From positions 1 through 43,429 of the forward strand of contig CAUJJO010000185.1 in assembly GCA_963205125.1 (NCBI GenBank): 43,429 nt of DNA. Direction: 5' to 3'. The position numbers and the translations under genes are program-made. The notes under the pieces are model-generated. The model made no database searches. It was not told the DNA's origin and saw only the letters and a program-made list of their open reading frames with translations. This DNA comes from Pseudomonadota bacterium. Its GTDB lineage: Bacteria; Pseudomonadota; Gammaproteobacteria; Burkholderiales; Burkholderiaceae_C. How positions within the stretch are numbered: the first letter of the stretch is position 1; every line of letters begins with the position of its first letter. Of this stretch, positions 7,515 to 18,786 are shown one piece after another.

Positions 7515-10500
7515 ATGAAACGCATGCTGATCAACGCCACGCAGCCCGAGGAGCGGCGGCTGGCGATCGTCGACGGCCAGAAGCTGCTCGACTTCGAAAC
7601 CGAGATCGAAGGGCGCGAGCAGCGCAAGGGCAACATCTACAAGGCCGTCATCACCCGCGTCGAGCCGAGCCTGGAAGCCTGCTTCGTCGACTACGGCGAG
7701 GACCGCCACGGCTTCCTGCCGTTCAAGGAGATCTCGCGCAACTACTTCCGCGAAGGCACCGACGTCAAGAACGCGAAGATCGCCGACGCCGTCAAGGAAG
7801 GCGACAACCTGCTGGTGCAGGTCGAGAAGGAGGAGCGCGGCAACAAGGGCGCCGCACTGACCACCTTCGTGAGCCTGGCCGGCCGCTACCTCGTGCTGAT
7901 GCCCAACAACCCGCGCGGCGGCGGCGTCAGCCGGCGCATCGAGGGCGAGGAGCGCGAGGAGCTGAAGGACGCGATGGACCAGCTCGACTACCCCAAGGGG
8001 ATGAGCCTGATCGCGCGCACCGCCGGCATCGGCCGCAGTGCCGCCGAGCTGCAGTGGGACCTCAACTACATGCTCAAGCTCTGGGACGCCATCGACGGCG
8101 CCGCCAAGGCGGGCAAGGGCGCCTTCCTGATCTACCAGGAGAGCTCGCTGGTCATCCGCGCGATCCGCGACTACTTCACCGCCGACATCGGCGAGATCCT
8201 GATCGACACCGACGACATCTACGATCAGGCCAAGCAGTTCATGAACCACGTGATGCCGGAGACGGCATCACGCGTCAAGCGCTACCGCGACGACGCGCCG
8301 CTGTTTTCGCGCTTTCAGATCGAGCACCAGATCGAGACCGCGTTCAGCCGCACCGTCAACCTGCCCAGCGGCGGCGCCATCGTCATCGACCACACCGAGG
8401 CCCTGGTCTCGGTGGACGTGAACTCGGCACGCGCCACGCGCGGCACCGACATCGAGGAGACCGCCACCCGCACCAACCTCGAGGCCGCCGACGAGATCGC
8501 GCGCCAGATGCGGCTGCGCGACCTGGGCGGCCTCATCGTCGTCGACTTCATCGACATGGACGATAGCAATAACCGCCGCGAGGTCGAGCAGCGCCTGCGC
8601 GACGCGCTGCGCAACGACCGCGCGCGCGTACAGTTCAGCTCGATCAGCAAGTTCGGCCTGCTCGAGCTCAGCCGCCAGCGGCTGCGCCCGGCGCTCTCCG
8701 AGGGCAACCACATCACCTGCCCGCGCTGCAACGGCACCGGCCACATCCGCGACACCGAGAGCAGCGCGCTGCAGATCCTGCGCATGGTGCAGGAGGAGGC
8801 GATGAAGGACAACACCGCCGCCGTGCACGTGCAGGTGCCGGTGGAGGTGACCTCCTTCCTGCTCAACGAGAAGCGCACCGAGATCACCAAGATCGAGCTC
8901 AAGCAGCGCGTCACCATCCTGCTCGTGCCCAACAAGCACCTGGAGACGCCCAACTACAAGCTCGAACGGCTGCGCCACGACGACCCGCGCCTGGAGAACC
9001 TGCAGGCCAGCTACACGATGATCGAGGAGCTCGACGACGCCGTCGACGTGACGCGCCGCGAGAAGGTCAAGGCACGCCAGGAGCCCGTCATCAAGGGCGT
9101 GCTGCCCGACCAGCCGGCACCGAGCCCGGCCCCGCCTGCGGCGCCGCCCGCGCCGGCCAGGACCGAGCCCGCCGCGGCAGCAGCGCCCGCGCCGGCTGCC
9201 CCCCAGCCGGCGCCGCAGGCCGCTGCGGGCGCGGGCTTCTTCTCGTGGGTGCGCAAGCTCTTTGGCGTCACGCCCGCGGCAGCGCCCGCGTCGACGCCGT
9301 CCACGGCGGACGCCCTCGCACCCGCTGCGGCTGCGCCGGAGAAGGCGCGCGAGGCCCGCGAAGGACGCCGCGGCGAACGCGGGGGGCGTGGCGAGCGCGG
9401 TGGGCGCGGCGAACGTGGTGATCGCGGGGAGCGCGGAGAGCGCGGGGAGCGCGGCGAGCGCGGCACCCGTGGTCGCGATGGCCGCGGCGAGGGTCGTGTC
9501 GAGAACCGCGGCGAAGGCCGTAACGGCCGCCCCGCCCGCGAAGGCGAAGCCGCCGAGGCGCGCCCGGGCGAGGCGCGCAACGGCGAGGCGCGCAACGGCG
9601 AGGAGCGCGGCGGCCGTCGCGGCGGCCGCGGCGAGCCTCGCAGTGAGCGCGGAGAGCGCAGTGACCGCAGTGACCGCGGTGATCGCGGTGATCGCGAAGG
9701 CCGCCAGGGCCGCGCGGCTTCTGCCGCGACGCCCAGCGCCGAGGCAGCGAGCGAGGCAGAAACCCACGTCGGCGCGCTGGCCGCGAGCGCCGCGACCACG
9801 GCGACTGCGGACGCCGCGCTCGCCGACACCCTGCCGCTGCCCGAGGCCGCGCTGCCGCAGGCCGAGGAAGGCGAACGCAGCGGACGTCGCCGTCGCCGCG
9901 GCGGCCGTGACCGCGGCGAGCGCCGCGACGAGGCGCAGGCCCGTGCAACGGACGAGGTCGCGGCCGACGCGGCTGCGACCGAGCCAGCCGTGCCGCCCAC
10001 GGATGACGCCGCGGCCACTGCGGACGTCGACGACGGCCAGGCTCGGTCGGCCGAGGCCTCGCGGGAGCCTTCTGCTGCGGACGGGGAGGCGGCGCAGGCC
10101 GTCGCCGAAGCCAGCGCCGACGCGACCGCCGCCACCGCCGCCACCGCCGCCCAGGCGGTGACGAACGAGGTGACGACCGCGGTGACGAACGAGGTGACGA
10201 CCGCGGTGACGGCGCCTGCGCCAACGGCCACGGCCGAGCCCTCGGACGCGGCTTCGGTCGCCGCCGCGCCCGCGCCCGCGCCCGCAGCCGCAGCCGCAGC
10301 GGCACCGGTCGAAGCCTACGCGCTGCCGCTGCAGCGGCTGCTCGAGCTCGCCGCGGGCGCCGGGCTCGAATGGGTGGGCAGCGACGCGGAGAAGATCCGC
10401 GCCGCGCAAGCGGCGATGGCGGCCGAGCCGGTGGCCCCGCGCATCCCGCGCGAGCCGCGCGCGGCCGTCCTCGTCGACGAGGGCCCGCTCGTGCTCGTCG

Positions 10501-10556
10501 AGACGCGCAAGGACTTGTCGCAGCTGCACCTGCCCTTCGACGCCAAGGCCGGCTGA
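7515..10556 (+). CDS. rne: Ribonuclease E
   Basis: The endonuclease that starts most mRNA decay and matures rRNA, and the scaffold of the degradosome. 1013 residues. The N-terminal half is conserved: [21 protein letters not shown], an S1 domain (about 35-120), VSVDVNSA and [10 protein letters not shown] carrying the two metal-binding aspartates (near 303 and 346), and the Zn-link CPRCNGTGH (near 402-405). The C-terminal half is low-complexity: a proline/alanine linker, an Arg/Gly/Glu-rich RNA-binding tail (about 614-735), Ala-rich stretches, then a conserved end with [18 protein letters not shown] typical of betaproteobacterial RNase E. ATG 7515 follows GGAG; a GTG two codons upstream is less likely. 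It ends four bases from the convergent EAL gene. Confidence 0.97.
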   Translation: MKRMLINATQPEERRLAIVDGQKLLDFETEIEGREQRKGNIYKAVITRVEPSLEACFVDYGEDRHGFLPFKEISRNYFREGTDVKNAKIADAVKEGDNLLVQVEKEERGNKGAALTTFVSLAGRYLVLMPNNPRGGGVSRRIEGEEREELKDAMDQLDYPKGMSLIARTAGIGRSAAELQWDLNYMLKLWDAIDGAAKAGKGAFLIYQESSLVIRAIRDYFTADIGEILIDTDDIYDQAKQFMNHVMPETASRVKRYRDDAPLFSRFQIEHQIETAFSRTVNLPSGGAIVIDHTEALVSVDVNSARATRGTDIEETATRTNLEAADEIARQMRLRDLGGLIVVDFIDMDDSNNRREVEQRLRDALRNDRARVQFSSISKFGLLELSRQRLRPALSEGNHITCPRCNGTGHIRDTESSALQILRMVQEEAMKDNTAAVHVQVPVEVTSFLLNEKRTEITKIELKQRVTILLVPNKHLETPNYKLERLRHDDPRLENLQASYTMIEELDDAVDVTRREKVKARQEPVIKGVLPDQPAPSPAPPAAPPAPARTEPAAAAAPAPAAPQPAPQAAAGAGFFSWVRKLFGVTPAAAPASTPSTADALAPAAAAPEKAREAREGRRGERGGRGERGGRGERGDRGERGERGERGERGTRGRDGRGEGRVENRGEGRNGRPAREGEAAEARPGEARNGEARNGEERGGRRGGRGEPRSERGERSDRSDRGDRGDREGRQGRAASAATPSAEAASEAETHVGALAASAATTATADAALADTLPLPEAALPQAEEGERSGRRRRRGGRDRGERRDEAQARATDEVAADAAATEPAVPPTDDAAATADVDDGQARSAEASREPSAADGEAAQAVAEASADATAATAATAAQAVTNEVTTAVTNEVTTAVTAPAPTATAEPSDAASVAAAPAPAPAAAAAAAPVEAYALPLQRLLELAAGAGLEWVGSDAEKIRAAQAAMAAEPVAPRIPREPRAAVLVDEGPLVLVETRKDLSQLHLPFDAKAG
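9355..9720 (+). repeat. Degenerate Arg/Gly/Glu-coding repeats within rne
   Basis: A run of imperfect short repeats based on GAGCGCGGC/CGCGGCGAG units that encode [16 protein letters not shown] and [17 protein letters not shown] strings. It includes a perfect tandem 15-mer, GGCGAGGCGCGCAAC, near 9568-9600. This is the RNA-binding arginine-rich part of the RNase E tail; such repeats expand and contract easily between strains. Confidence 0.75.
10155..10202 (+). repeat. Perfect 24-bp tandem duplication within rne
   Basis: Two exact adjacent copies of a 24-bp unit starting GCGGTGACGAACGAGG (10155-10178 and 10179-10202), followed by the first eight bases of a third copy. It encodes TNEVTTAV repeated in frame in the Ala-rich C-terminal linker. 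An in-frame duplication of this kind is probably recent. Confidence 0.9.
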
Positions 10557-10560
10557 AGGC

Positions 10561-12705
10561 TCATCGGCCGGGCCGTGCAAGCCGCGGCGGCGTGCACGGC
10601 CCGGCGGCAAGCCAGTCCGCGAACGCCGCCGCGGGCTGCGGCCGCGCGAAGAGGAAGCCCTGGATCAGGAAGCAGTGGCGCTGCGCGAGGAACCCCGCCT
10701 GGTCGACGGTCTCGACGCCTTCGGCCACCAGTTCCAGCCCCAGGCTCTGCCCCATCGCGATGATCGCCGTGGTCAGCGCGGCGTCGCTTGCGTCCTGCGG
10801 CAGGTCCTTGACGAAGCTGCGGTCGATCTTCAGCGCGTCGACGGGGAAGCGCTTGAGGTAGGTGAGCGAGGAATAGCCGGTCCCGAAGTCGTCGATCGAC
10901 AGCCGCACGCCGATCTGCTTGAGCGCGTGCAGGGTCGTGATCGCGTGCTCGAGATCGCGCAGCAGGCTGGACTCGGTGACCTCGAACTCGATCGCCGTGG
11001 GCGCGAGCGCATGGCGCGCGAGCTCGGCGGCGACGTGCGGGATGAGCTCGGCGCTCTGCAGGCTCTTCACGTCCAGGTTGATCGACACCGCGATCGCCGG
11101 CCGGCCCTCGTCGCGCCAGGCCGCGAGCTGCCGGCAGACCTCGGCGATCACCCAGCGCGTCAGCGGCAGGATGAGGCCCGACTGCTCGGCCACGCCGATG
11201 AACTCCACCGGCCCCGTCAGTCCGCGCACCGGATGCATCCAGCGCACGAGCGCCTCGGCGCCGACGGCGCGGCCGTCGCGCAGGTCGACCTGCCCCTGGT
11301 AGAAGACGCGCAGCTCGCCCTGCTGCAGGGCGCGCCGCAGCTCGGTCTCGATCGTCACCTGGCGATTGACGGCGCTGCCCATGGCGTCCTCGTAGAAGCG
11401 GATGCGCTCGCCGGCCGGATCCTGCTTGGCCGCGTGCAGGGCGGTGCTCGCGTTGCGCAGCAGGGCATCGGCGTCGTCGCCTTCGATCGGCGTCATGCCG
11501 ATGCCGATGCTGGCGCCGAGGGCCAGCTCGCGGCCGACGACGACGAAGGGCTTCTCGAGCGCCTGCAGCAGGGCGCGTGCCAGGTCCAGGATCTCGTGCA
11601 GCGCCTGCACGTCGTCGATCAGCACCGCGAACTCGTCGGCCGCCAGGCGGGCGATGCGCTCCTCGGCCGGCGCGTCCAGGCCGCCGCCCAGGGCCTGCGC
11701 ACCCTCGCGCAGGCGCTGGCCGACGATCTTCAGCACCTCGTCGCCCGTGCGCGTGCCGAAGGACTCGTTGATCATCTTGAAGCGATCCAGGTCGACCAGC
11801 AGCACGGCGCAGCGCGTGGCCTGGCGGCTCGCAAGCGCCAGCCGCTGCTGCAGCAGCTGGCCAAAGAGCAGCCGGTTGGCCAGGCCCGTGAGCGGATCGA
11901 GCAAGGCCAGCGTGCGGATTCGCTCGTTGGCCTCGGTCTGCTCGGTGATGTCGCGGCGGATGCCGTGCACCGCGGCCACCGTGTCGTCGCCCAGTCGCTC
12001 GACCTCGGTCTGCTCGAGCACCCGCCGACGCGTGCCGTCGGGCCACGTCAGGCCGAACTCCAGGCTGTAGGGCCGGCCCAGCGTCAAGGCCTCGTCCAGC
12101 GCCTGCAGCAGGCGCGCCCGGTCCGCTTCGTCGACCCCCTGCAGCAGGCTCTGCCGGGTCGCCGGCAGCGTCGGCGAGGCGTCCAGGCCGGCGATCCGGT
12201 CCATCTGCTCGGACAGCACCATCGCGCCTTCGCGCGGCCGCCACTCCCAGCTCCCCATGTTGACCAGCGCCTGTGAACGGCTCAGCAGCGTGCGGCTGCG
12301 CAGCGTCTCCTGGAAGGCGTCGCTGGCGCGCAGCGCGTAGCGCACGCGGTAGGGCAGCAGGTCCCAGACGATGGGCTTGGTGAGGAAGTCCGTCGCCCCG
12401 ACGTCGTAGGCGCGCGCGATCGAGCTGCCATCGTCGAGCCCCGTCATCACGATGATGGGCACGTTGGCGCCCCGCGCGTGCGCGCGCAGCCGTGCGCAGG
12501 CGTCGAAGCCGTTCATCCCCGGCAGCAGCAGGTCCAGCAGCACGAGGTCGGCGCCGTCGAGCGCGAAGCGCTCGAGCCCGGCCTCGGCGTCGGCAACCTC
12601 GAGCACGCGGTAGCCGGCCTCGTCCAGCACGGCGCTGCTCATCAGGCGGACGATGGCATCGTCGTCGATGACCAGCACGGTCTTGCGCGCGGCTGCGGGC
12701 GTCAT
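10561..12705 (-). CDS. Response regulator with PAS, degenerate GGDEF and EAL domains
   Basis: A 714-residue signalling protein expected to hydrolyse c-di-GMP. Domains in order: receiver (8-125) with acidic pocket VIDDD, phospho-acceptor Asp58 in [13 protein letters not shown] and Lys in FLTKPI; a PAS-like segment (about 150-280) ending in [19 protein letters not shown] (about 290-450); EAL (about 460-700). The cyclase signature reads AADEF in place of GG(D/E)EF, so cyclase activity is probably lost. The EAL domain keeps [27 protein letters not shown] and AEGVE, so phosphodiesterase activity is likely. Its ATG overlaps the stop of the hybrid kinase gene as ATGA, which suggests that kinase is its phosphodonor. 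It converges on rne with a 4-base gap. Confidence 0.93.
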   Translation of the reverse strand: MTPAAARKTVLVIDDDAIVRLMSSAVLDEAGYRVLEVADAEAGLERFALDGADLVLLDLLLPGMNGFDACARLRAHARGANVPIIVMTGLDDGSSIARAYDVGATDFLTKPIVWDLLPYRVRYALRASDAFQETLRSRTLLSRSQALVNMGSWEWRPREGAMVLSEQMDRIAGLDASPTLPATRQSLLQGVDEADRARLLQALDEALTLGRPYSLEFGLTWPDGTRRRVLEQTEVERLGDDTVAAVHGIRRDITEQTEANERIRTLALLDPLTGLANRLLFGQLLQQRLALASRQATRCAVLLVDLDRFKMINESFGTRTGDEVLKIVGQRLREGAQALGGGLDAPAEERIARLAADEFAVLIDDVQALHEILDLARALLQALEKPFVVVGRELALGASIGIGMTPIEGDDADALLRNASTALHAAKQDPAGERIRFYEDAMGSAVNRQVTIETELRRALQQGELRVFYQGQVDLRDGRAVGAEALVRWMHPVRGLTGPVEFIGVAEQSGLILPLTRWVIAEVCRQLAAWRDEGRPAIAVSINLDVKSLQSAELIPHVAAELARHALAPTAIEFEVTESSLLRDLEHAITTLHALKQIGVRLSIDDFGTGYSSLTYLKRFPVDALKIDRSFVKDLPQDASDAALTTAIIAMGQSLGLELVAEGVETVDQAGFLAQRHCFLIQGFLFARPQPAAAFADWLAAGPCTPPRLARPGR

Positions 12706-14426
12706 GGCGCCACCGGCTCGGCTGCGGGCCCCGCAGCCTCGGCGTGCAGGCGCTGCAGTTCGGCCGCGGCGGCTTCGCAGAGGCTGCGCAGCTCGGGCAG
12801 CCGCGCGCCGGCCTCGTCCAGCGCTGCGCGGCGCAGGCTGGCCTCCAGGGCCGCGGCGCATTCGGCGAGCGCGACGGCGCCCAGGGTCGCCGCGCTCGAC
12901 TTGAGCGTGTGCGCGGCGCGCTCGGCGTCGCGCAGATCCCCGCCGGCCAGGCCGGCGGCGATCACGTCCAGCCGCGCGGGCGTCTCGACCAGGAAAAGCC
13001 CGATCACGCGCGCGGCCAGCTCGGGCCGCCAGCGCCCGCCGATGCGCAGCTGCGCCAGCAGGATCGTGCGGTCGATGGCCGCACCCGCACCCGCACCCGC
13101 ATCTGCATCCGCAGCGGATGCGGTATCGGCCGGCGCGGCAGCGCCTTCGACGGTGTCGCCCGCGTGCATCGGCCCATCGACCCGCCGCGCCAGCAGCGCG
13201 CGCAGCTGGGCACGGCGAAACGGCTTGGCGAGGTGATCGTCCATGCCCGCGGCGAGGCAGCGCTCGCGGTCGCCCTGCAGCGAATTCGCGGTGAGCGCGA
13301 CGATGGGCACGCGCGTCGGCGCCGCCGCACTCGCCTCTGCCTCGATGGCGCGGATCCGCGCGGTCGCCTCGAAGCCGTCCATCACCGGCATCTGGCAATC
13401 CATCAGCACGAGGTCGAAGCGCCCCTCCCGGAAGCGCTCGACCGCCTCCTCGCCGTTGCCGGCGTGCACGACCGCGCACCCCAGGTCGCGCAGCAGCGCC
13501 GAGGCGATCTCGACGTTGATCGCGCTGTCCTCGGCCAGCAGCACGCGCTGTGCGCATGCCGTCGCGTCGGCGCGGCCCCCGGCGTGCGCGGCCGATGGGC
13601 GCTCGCGGGGCTGGCTCACCGGCTGCGCCAGCGCCTCGGCCAGCGCTTCGCGCAGGGCCGTCGCGGTGACGGCCTTGGCCAGCCAGGCATGCACGCCCGG
13701 CACCGCATGGATGTCCAGCTCCGCCAGCGCGCGCATCGGCACCAGCTTGATCAGGCGCGGGCGGCCATCGCGGCTCCAGTCCCTGACCTGCTGCGCGAAC
13801 GGCGACTCGCGCCCGGCGTGGCCCGGCTCGGCGTAGACGACGAGGTCCAGGCGCTCGCCGGCCGGGGCCCGAGCCAGCTTCTCGAAGGCCTCGTGCACAT
13901 CGGCTGCGACCTCGGTGCACGCGCCCAGCCGCTCGAGCTGTTCCAGCAAGACCGTGCGCGCCAGCGGATGCGGTTCGACGACGAGCGTGCGCAAGCCCTG
14001 CGGCAGCGGCGGCACGGGGCTGTCCGCGGGCGCGCTCTGCGGCAGCTGCAGCGGGATCGACAGACGCATCCGCGTGCCCTCGCCGACGCGGCTGTGCATC
14101 TGCGCCGTTCCGCCCATCAGGCCGGCGAGCTGGCGCGTGATCGCAAGGCCGAGCCCGGTGCCGCCGAAGCGGCGCGTGGCGGAATCGTCGACCTGCGAAA
14201 AGGCCTCGAAGAGCTGCTTCTGCGCGTCTTCGGCGACGCCGACGCCGGTGTCCCGCACGGTGAACTCCAGCGTCGCGGCGCGATCCGCCTGCGCGGCTGC
14301 CGCGCGCGCGCCGAGGGCAAGGCCCAGCTCGATCTCGCCCTGGGCGGTGAACTTCAGCGCGTTGCTCAGCAGGTTGTCCAGGTACTGGCGTACGTGGTGC
14401 GGATCGCCGACGACCCAGGCCGGCAC
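12702..14426 (-). CDS. C-terminal part of split hybrid histidine kinase (HATPase, two receivers, HPt)
   Basis: This is the distal part of a hybrid kinase cut off by an in-frame TAG (complement of 14451-14453); the start given is the first in-frame GTG after it, and real translation may not begin there. It holds the ATPase domain ([12 protein letters not shown]-box, [19 protein letters not shown]), a first receiver that has lost its acceptor Asp (LVVYAEPG), an intact second receiver ([25 protein letters not shown]) and a C-terminal HPt domain with AHTLKSSA. Without the stop the same frame joins the upstream part into one protein of about 939 residues. It could work in trans with the upstream part, or the gene may be dead. 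Its stop overlaps the receiver-EAL gene. Confidence 0.8.
   Translation of the reverse strand: MPAWVVGDPHHVRQYLDNLLSNALKFTAQGEIELGLALGARAAAAQADRAATLEFTVRDTGVGVAEDAQKQLFEAFSQVDDSATRRFGGTGLGLAITRQLAGLMGGTAQMHSRVGEGTRMRLSIPLQLPQSAPADSPVPPLPQGLRTLVVEPHPLARTVLLEQLERLGACTEVAADVHEAFEKLARAPAGERLDLVVYAEPGHAGRESPFAQQVRDWSRDGRPRLIKLVPMRALAELDIHAVPGVHAWLAKAVTATALREALAEALAQPVSQPRERPSAAHAGGRADATACAQRVLLAEDSAINVEIASALLRDLGCAVVHAGNGEEAVERFREGRFDLVLMDCQMPVMDGFEATARIRAIEAEASAAAPTRVPIVALTANSLQGDRERCLAAGMDDHLAKPFRRAQLRALLARRVDGPMHAGDTVEGAAAPADTASAADADAGAGAGAAIDRTILLAQLRIGGRWRPELAARVIGLFLVETPARLDVIAAGLAGGDLRDAERAAHTLKSSAATLGAVALAECAAALEASLRRAALDEAGARLPELRSLCEAAAAELQRLHAEAAGPAAEPVAP
13084..13113 (+). repeat. Hexanucleotide repeat in kinase linker
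   Basis: Three exact CCCGCA units followed by two variants (TCTGCA, TCCGCA). On the coding (minus) strand it encodes alternating Ala-Asp and Ala-Gly residues in the linker between the second receiver and the HPt domain. Changes in copy number would alter linker length without shifting the frame. Confidence 0.8.
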
Positions 14427-14450
14427 CTCGGCGGCGACGCGGCAGACCAG

Positions 14451-15521
<1,071 letters not shown>

Positions 15522-15529
15522 GCCGGCCC

Positions 15530-15964
15530 TCAATCCGCGTCCTTGACCACGAGCACGATGCGGACCTGCCGGTCGTCGGGCGGCCGGCTCACCCACCCGA
15601 GCGCGTGCGGGTCCTGACGGACGGCCTGCACCATGGCCGCCTCGTCGGCCACCGACAGCGGCGGCATCGTGCGCCCGGAGAACATCAGGCGCGCCCAGTA
15701 GCTGTTGACCTGGGCCGGCCCCATGCCGGTGAGGCTTTGGTAGAAGTCATCGCGCCGCGCGCTGTCGCGCGGCAGGTCGTAGACCTTGGCGACCTCGCCG
15801 CGCGGGAACGCCCGCGTGCGGCCCATGTAGAGGTCGACCGCCTCCTTGCGGGTCAGCGCGGGCTGCGGGTTCGCGGCCTGCACGATCAGGTAAAAGTCGG
15901 CGTGCGCCAGGGGCGCGAACACCAGTGCCGCCAGGGCAAGAACACGTGCGAGACGAATGCTCAT
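15530..15964 (-). CDS. Small PstS-like periplasmic binding protein
   Basis: A 144-residue secreted protein with a signal peptide ([22 protein letters not shown]). The mature part, with [37 protein letters not shown] and an alternating W.ARLMFSGR segment, resembles the single-lobe phosphate-binding-like proteins related to PstS. It is about half the size of a transport-type binding protein and no ABC transporter genes are near. It sits between a porin-like gene and a sensor kinase, so I infer a sensing role (presenting an anion or other small ligand to the kinase) rather than uptake. The ligand is unknown. Confidence 0.8.
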   Translation of the reverse strand: MSIRLARVLALAALVFAPLAHADFYLIVQAANPQPALTRKEAVDLYMGRTRAFPRGEVAKVYDLPRDSARRDDFYQSLTGMGPAQVNSYWARLMFSGRTMPPLSVADEAAMVQAVRQDPHALGWVSRPPDDRQVRIVLVVKDAD

Positions 15965-15975
15965 GACCCGGCCGC

Positions 15976-17259
15976 TCAGAAGACGAAGTCCAGCAGCAGC
16001 GTGCCGACCCGGGCACGCCCGCGTTCACCGCGGGACTGATCCCAGAGGTAGCCGCCGTTGACGCCCACCCGCACGCGGTCCCATTGCAGCTTCAGCGCCA
16101 GGCGCGGGCTCAGGTCCCAGCGCGCGCCGAGCGAGATCGTCGTCTGCCGCAGGGTCTGGCTGGCGGCGTGCGCCGCGGCGTTGCCCAGCAGTTGCGCCTG
16201 CTGGGCGAGCACGGGACCGGCGAGGGGGCCGAGCATGGCCTCCCATTGCGGCGCCTGCATCGTCGACCCGTTGCTGCCGGCGCCGCTGACGATGCCGAAC
16301 ACGGTGACGTCGCCGACGCGCCGGGCCACGCTGGCGTAGCCGGCCCGCACCGCCGAGCGCCCGATCGACATGCGCGTGAGTTCGAGGGCAAGCACCCACT
16401 CGCCCTCGTCCCAGCTCATCCCGAGCGTGGCATAGACCAGGGGCCTGGCCTTGAGGTCGAGCTGTCGCTGCAGCGCCAGCGCCTGGTCCGCCAGCGCCGG
16501 AACCGTGACGCTCGCAGCCAGTTGCCCGAGCCCGCTCATGAGCGGTTCGATCGTCTGCGGGTTGTGCGCAAGGTCGGCGCGCGACCAGCCCGCGCGCAGC
16601 AGCAGGCCGCCGGACTCGCGCGCGATCGACAGCCCGAAGGCCTCGTCCAGCCGCAGGCCGTGCGTCTTGGAGCGCCCGGCAAAGGCCTTCAGCCGCCATT
16701 GGCTGTCCGCCAGGTCCCAGCTGTAGGCGACATCGACGCCGTCGAGCGCCGTCGGGATCGAGCCGTAGTACTCGACCGGCGGGCGCACGTACGGGTAGGC
16801 GAAGCCGACGTTGCGGTAGTCGGACATCACGAACTGGTCGATGTTCAGGCGCCCCGCGCGGATCGCCAGGCTCCCCGTCGGCCGATAGGCGGCGAAGGCC
16901 CATTCGACGGCGTCGCCGTCGGCGGCGCCGGAGAAGCGAGGCATGCCCAGCAACTGGCCGACGAGCTCGAACGACGGCGCCGGCGCGTAGTTGAGCTGCA
17001 CGCCCAGCCGGCTGTCGACATCGGCGCGCGTTCGCCGCGTGCCCGAACGCTGGTCGACCGAGCGCGCATAGCCCCAGCCCGCGGGAGCCGTGACGTGCGC
17101 CAGGCCGAAGGTTCCGAAGCCGCTGAGCCGCACGCCGCCGCCGATGCCTTCGCGATCGCGATCGCCATCCTGCGCGGGGCAGGCCGCGGCAAGCAGGCAC
17201 AGGGCCGATCCGAGTGCGGCCAGGCTGAAGATCGAACGGCCGGGTCTGGGCGAGGTCAT
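15976..17259 (-). CDS. Outer-membrane porin-like beta-barrel protein
   Basis: A 427-residue protein with a signal peptide (MTSPRPGRS then a hydrophobic run ending near CPAQ). The mature part shows alternating short hydrophobic strands, many Gly/Tyr/Trp residues and a C-terminus ending in VGTLLLDFVF, a terminal-Phe strand typical of barrels inserted by the Bam complex. I cannot assign a substrate. The start at 17259 gives a normal signal peptide; an upstream in-frame ATG at 17394 would place 45 uncharacteristic residues before it. It is the first gene of a minus-strand unit with the PstS-like protein (11-base gap), the kinase and the receiver-EAL protein, and may admit or gate the sensed ligand. 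Confidence 0.8.
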   Translation of the reverse strand: MTSPRPGRSIFSLAALGSALCLLAAACPAQDGDRDREGIGGGVRLSGFGTFGLAHVTAPAGWGYARSVDQRSGTRRTRADVDSRLGVQLNYAPAPSFELVGQLLGMPRFSGAADGDAVEWAFAAYRPTGSLAIRAGRLNIDQFVMSDYRNVGFAYPYVRPPVEYYGSIPTALDGVDVAYSWDLADSQWRLKAFAGRSKTHGLRLDEAFGLSIARESGGLLLRAGWSRADLAHNPQTIEPLMSGLGQLAASVTVPALADQALALQRQLDLKARPLVYATLGMSWDEGEWVLALELTRMSIGRSAVRAGYASVARRVGDVTVFGIVSGAGSNGSTMQAPQWEAMLGPLAGPVLAQQAQLLGNAAAHAASQTLRQTTISLGARWDLSPRLALKLQWDRVRVGVNGGYLWDQSRGERGRARVGTLLLDFVF

Positions 17260-17601
17260 GGCGCTTTCGGAGTGGGTGACGACGGGTTCAGGGACGGGAC
17301 GTCCCGGCTGCAGCGCCTTGGCCGGCACGCCGCCACGGCATGGCGCGCCGCGTTCACCGCTGCGCGGGAACGGCTTCGCTGAGGCTATCGGCATGCCGGG
17401 GAGCGACTTGATCCACCCCGGCCTGCCGCGCCGCTCGGCGGAAGGCGGCCGGCAGGGGGAGTGCGTGCGCGGTCCGGGCGCGACGGCCCCTCGGCGAGGA
17501 ATGCATCACGGCCTGCGCGCGCGGCAGGTCAAGCCCGCCGCGTGGCGGCCGATGCTGCGGGTTGGGCGCCGCTGCGTGCCCGTCCGGCCCCTCCGTATCC
17601 G
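17260..17601. promoter_or_regulatory. Divergent intergenic region between porin-like and HD-GYP-like genes
   Basis: 342 bases that must hold promoters for both divergent units. It contains a perfect 12-bp palindrome CGGGACGTCCCG at 17295-17306, 36 bases upstream of the porin-like start, which could be an operator, and a wide inverted repeat CCTGCCG...CGGCAGG (about 17422-17457). No clear -35/-10 pair and no convincing gene are visible. Confidence 0.4.
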
Positions 17602-18771
17602 ATGCAGGTCCTTCCTCTTCATACCGTCCGCGCGCGCGTGCAGCTTGGCGTGCCGCTGCCCTTCAGCGTCCGTGGCTCGGACCGCACGCTGCTGCTGGCC
17701 GTCGGCCAGATGGTGCATGACGAGGATCAGTTCGACGAACTGTTCGAGCGCGGCGCGGTCGTCGAGCTCGAGGAGCTGAGGGCCGCCTTCGGCGCCGACG
17801 ATCCGCTGTTCGCGCCGCCGCCGGCGCGCAAGGCGGCCGCCGAAGCCATGGCCACGGCCGTGCTGCCGCAGCGCTGGGCCGAGTGCAGCAGCCGCGTGGC
17901 CGCCGCGCTGGCGCCGGAACTCGCCGAGCGCCTGCCTGCCCTGGCGCTGGCCACGCGCAACGTCTCGCTGCTGGTGCAGCGCAGCGCAAGCGTCGCGATG
18001 GCGCAGATCGTGCGCCAGGACGCGGCGACCGAGGCGCACTACGGCATCACCCATGCGATGAACGCGGCGATCGCCTGCCAGGTGACGGCGCGCACGCTCG
18101 GCTGGTCGGAGGACGAACAGCAGCGCGCCCTGAACGCCGCGCTGACGATGAACCTCGCGATCATCGACCTGCAGGGCCGCCTGGCGCACCAGGTCTCGCC
18201 GCTCACCGCCAAGCAGCGCCAGATGATCGACGAGCACCCGCTGCGCGGCGCGTCGATGCTCGAAGAGGCCGGGGTCGAGGACGAGGCCTGGCTGGCCGCG
18301 GTGCGCGAGCACCACGAGACGCCCGACGGCAAGGGCTATCCGAGCGGCCTGTCGCCGAGCAGCGAACTCGGCCAGTTGCTGCGCTTTGCCGACATCTACA
18401 CCGCGCTGATGAGCCGGCGCGCCACGCGGGCGGCGATGAGCACGCACGACGCGGCGCGCGAGATCTACGCGCTGGCCGAAGGCAGCGCGCTGTGCCAGGC
18501 GCTGATCAAGAGCTTCGGCGTCTTCCCGCCGGGCTGCTTCGTGCGGCTGGCCAGCGGCGAGGCCGGCGTCGTCACCGGCAACGGCGACAAGGCCTATCAC
18601 CCGCGCGTGGCGGCGCTCACGCGCGCCGACGGCCAGGCGCGGCAGGCGCCGGTCTCGCGCAACACCGCGCATGCGGCGCATCGCATCGTCGCGCTGCTCT
18701 CGGAATCGGCGATGCCCATCCGCGTCACGGCGCAGGCGCTGACCTGCGCCATCGACGGCGATCCGGGCTGA
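17602..18771 (+). CDS. HD-GYP-like domain protein with degenerate HD site
   Basis: 389 residues. A DUF3391-like N-terminal region (VLPLHTVRARVQLGVPLPF...) precedes a domain of HD-GYP length (about 130-330). HD-GYP proteins hydrolyse c-di-GMP with metal bound by an HD dyad. Here GITHAMNAA keeps the first His, HPLRGASMLE and HHETPDGKGYPSGL keep the later motifs including GYP, but the position usually reading (L)HDIGK is TMNLAIID, with no HD and no Lys. Catalysis is therefore probably lost and the protein may bind c-di-GMP or act as an adaptor. The ATG at 17602 matches the family's usual N-terminus. It is divergent from the porin-kinase-EAL unit and converges on acpS. Confidence 0.85.
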   Translation: MQVLPLHTVRARVQLGVPLPFSVRGSDRTLLLAVGQMVHDEDQFDELFERGAVVELEELRAAFGADDPLFAPPPARKAAAEAMATAVLPQRWAECSSRVAAALAPELAERLPALALATRNVSLLVQRSASVAMAQIVRQDAATEAHYGITHAMNAAIACQVTARTLGWSEDEQQRALNAALTMNLAIIDLQGRLAHQVSPLTAKQRQMIDEHPLRGASMLEEAGVEDEAWLAAVREHHETPDGKGYPSGLSPSSELGQLLRFADIYTALMSRRATRAAMSTHDAAREIYALAEGSALCQALIKSFGVFPPGCFVRLASGEAGVVTGNGDKAYHPRVAALTRADGQARQAPVSRNTAHAAHRIVALLSESAMPIRVTAQALTCAIDGDPG

Positions 18772-18786
18772 ACGCGGGCCGCGGCG

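Noticed and set aside
8268-10610. Very long open frame on the minus strand opposite rne (about 780 codons)
   Set aside because: It is a GC-rich antisense shadow of rne with Arg/Gly/Val-rich low-complexity content and no recognisable domain.
17260-17394. Extension of the porin-like gene to an upstream ATG
   Set aside because: The 45 added residues would bury the signal peptide.
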